DNA of 6,075 nt from positions 1-6,075 of the forward strand of contig VBOF01000103.1 of the NCBI GenBank assembly GCA_005877855.1, in the 5' to 3' direction. Origin of the DNA: Nitrospirota bacterium. Lineage in GTDB: Bacteria > Nitrospirota > Nitrospiria > Nitrospirales > NS-4. The notes beneath the pieces are model-generated. The model ran no database searches. It saw nothing but the letters and a program-made list of their open reading frames with translations, and was not told the DNA's origin. The translations under genes were made by a program, and so were the position numbers. Numbering within the stretch: the stretch's first letter is position 1; every line of letters begins with the position of its first letter. Of the stretch, positions 5,904-6,075 are shown piece after piece.

Positions 5904-5935
5904 GTTTTAACGCTTAGACATTATGTCATTAAAAC
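5904..5935. promoter_or_regulatory. Inverted repeats, candidate operator of the toxin-antitoxin pair
   Basis: GTTTTAA at 5904-5910 is matched exactly by TTAAAAC at 5929-5935. Between them lies a second, smaller palindrome, GACAT-T-ATGTC at 5917-5927. The two do not share exactly the same centre. The block is AT-rich against GC-rich surroundings, lies 34 bases upstream of the antitoxin start, and covers the predicted -10 element. Ribbon-helix-helix antitoxins typically bind such symmetric sites as dimers of dimers to repress their own operon. Confidence 0.6.
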
Positions 5936-5948
5936 TCTGTGAAGGCAA
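5920..5948 (-). promoter_or_regulatory. Predicted sigma70-type promoter of the toxin-antitoxin operon
   Basis: On the minus strand TTGCCT (5948-5943, four of six consensus bases) is followed after 17 bases by CATAAT (5925-5920, five of six). Transcription would begin near 5913, leaving a leader of about 43 bases before ATG 5870 that contains the strong ribosome binding site. The -10 element lies inside the inverted repeat, a natural arrangement for repression. Confidence 0.5.
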
Positions 5949-5973
5949 GAAGATTCAGCCGCGACAGGACCCG

Positions 5974-6075
5974 CTATCGCCATTTCTTTAACCCATCGCC
6001 CGGCTTGACCAGCAGCCAGAGCAGGCCGACAAGGGCCGCGAACCCGGCGGCGAAGGCGAGCGACACGTTCCAGCC
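5974..6075 (-). CDS. C-terminal end of a membrane protein, probably an MFS-type transporter (partial)
   Basis: An open frame enters from the right edge and runs for 33 codons to a TAG at 5976-5974. It encodes GWNVSLAFAAGFAALVGLLW, then LLVKPGDGLKKWR. This is one strongly hydrophobic helix preceded by a GWN turn and followed by a short basic tail. The pattern of a GWN/SWN turn, a final helix ending in LLWL, and a residue or two before a proline is common at the end of major facilitator transporters, especially of the anion:cation symporter type. With only one helix visible this is a suggestion. Membrane location is well supported; the family is not. It reads in the same direction as the toxin-antitoxin pair, with about 100 bases between its stop and the antitoxin start. 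Confidence 0.55.
   Translation of the reverse strand, partial: GWNVSLAFAAGFAALVGLLWLLVKPGDGLKKWR

Noticed and set aside
1..6075. CRISPR array, tRNA/rRNA genes, insertion-sequence ends
   Set aside because: I found no regularly spaced repeats, cloverleaf-like segment, transposase-like frame or terminal inverted repeats flanked by target duplications.

Overview
This is a GC-rich bacterial chromosome segment with tightly packed, frequently overlapping genes. A covalent c-type haem protein, Sec-type export signals and a Memo/AmmeMemoRadiSam-B protein fit a free-living, respiring bacterium. The style (high GC, many GTG starts, runs of unnamed membrane proteins) recalls metagenome-rich phyla such as Methylomirabilota/Rokubacteria, Nitrospirota or Acidobacteriota. 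That placement is a weak inference; no marker gene is present.

Region 1 (1-5201, + strand) is one compact operon of six genes with no intergenic gap. Its members are: (a) the 3' part of a DUF3365/Tll0287-like c-type haem protein with a CxxCH site; (b) an exported protein with an N-terminal FN3-like domain, a central membrane anchor and a DUF6754-like cytoplasmic domain; (c) a six-helix membrane protein; (d) a soluble alpha/beta-like domain held between two membrane helices; (e) a roughly seven-helix membrane protein; (f) a 422-residue Memo-like protein with an N-terminal PqqD/RRE-like domain. The first four junctions are 4-base GTGA or ATGA stop/start overlaps and the last is a 20-base overlap, so translation is probably coupled. 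The four central genes have no assigned function but are all membrane proteins. I infer an uncharacterised envelope complex with a haem protein on the outer face and a cytoplasmic Memo-like partner. The Memo domain appears to have lost two of the three metal ligands known in the family.

Region 2 (5202-5392) has no convincing gene. It holds a perfect 16-base GC palindrome just after the operon and a 9-bp hairpin just after the convergent toxin gene.

Region 3 (5393-5948, - strand) is a type II toxin-antitoxin module: a ribbon-helix-helix antitoxin followed by an overlapping RelE/ParE toxin. Upstream lie a strong Shine-Dalgarno, a plausible sigma70-type promoter and an inverted repeat over the -10 element that would suit autorepression.

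Region 4 (5974-6075, - strand) is the last 33 codons of a membrane protein, probably an MFS-type transporter, entering from the right edge.
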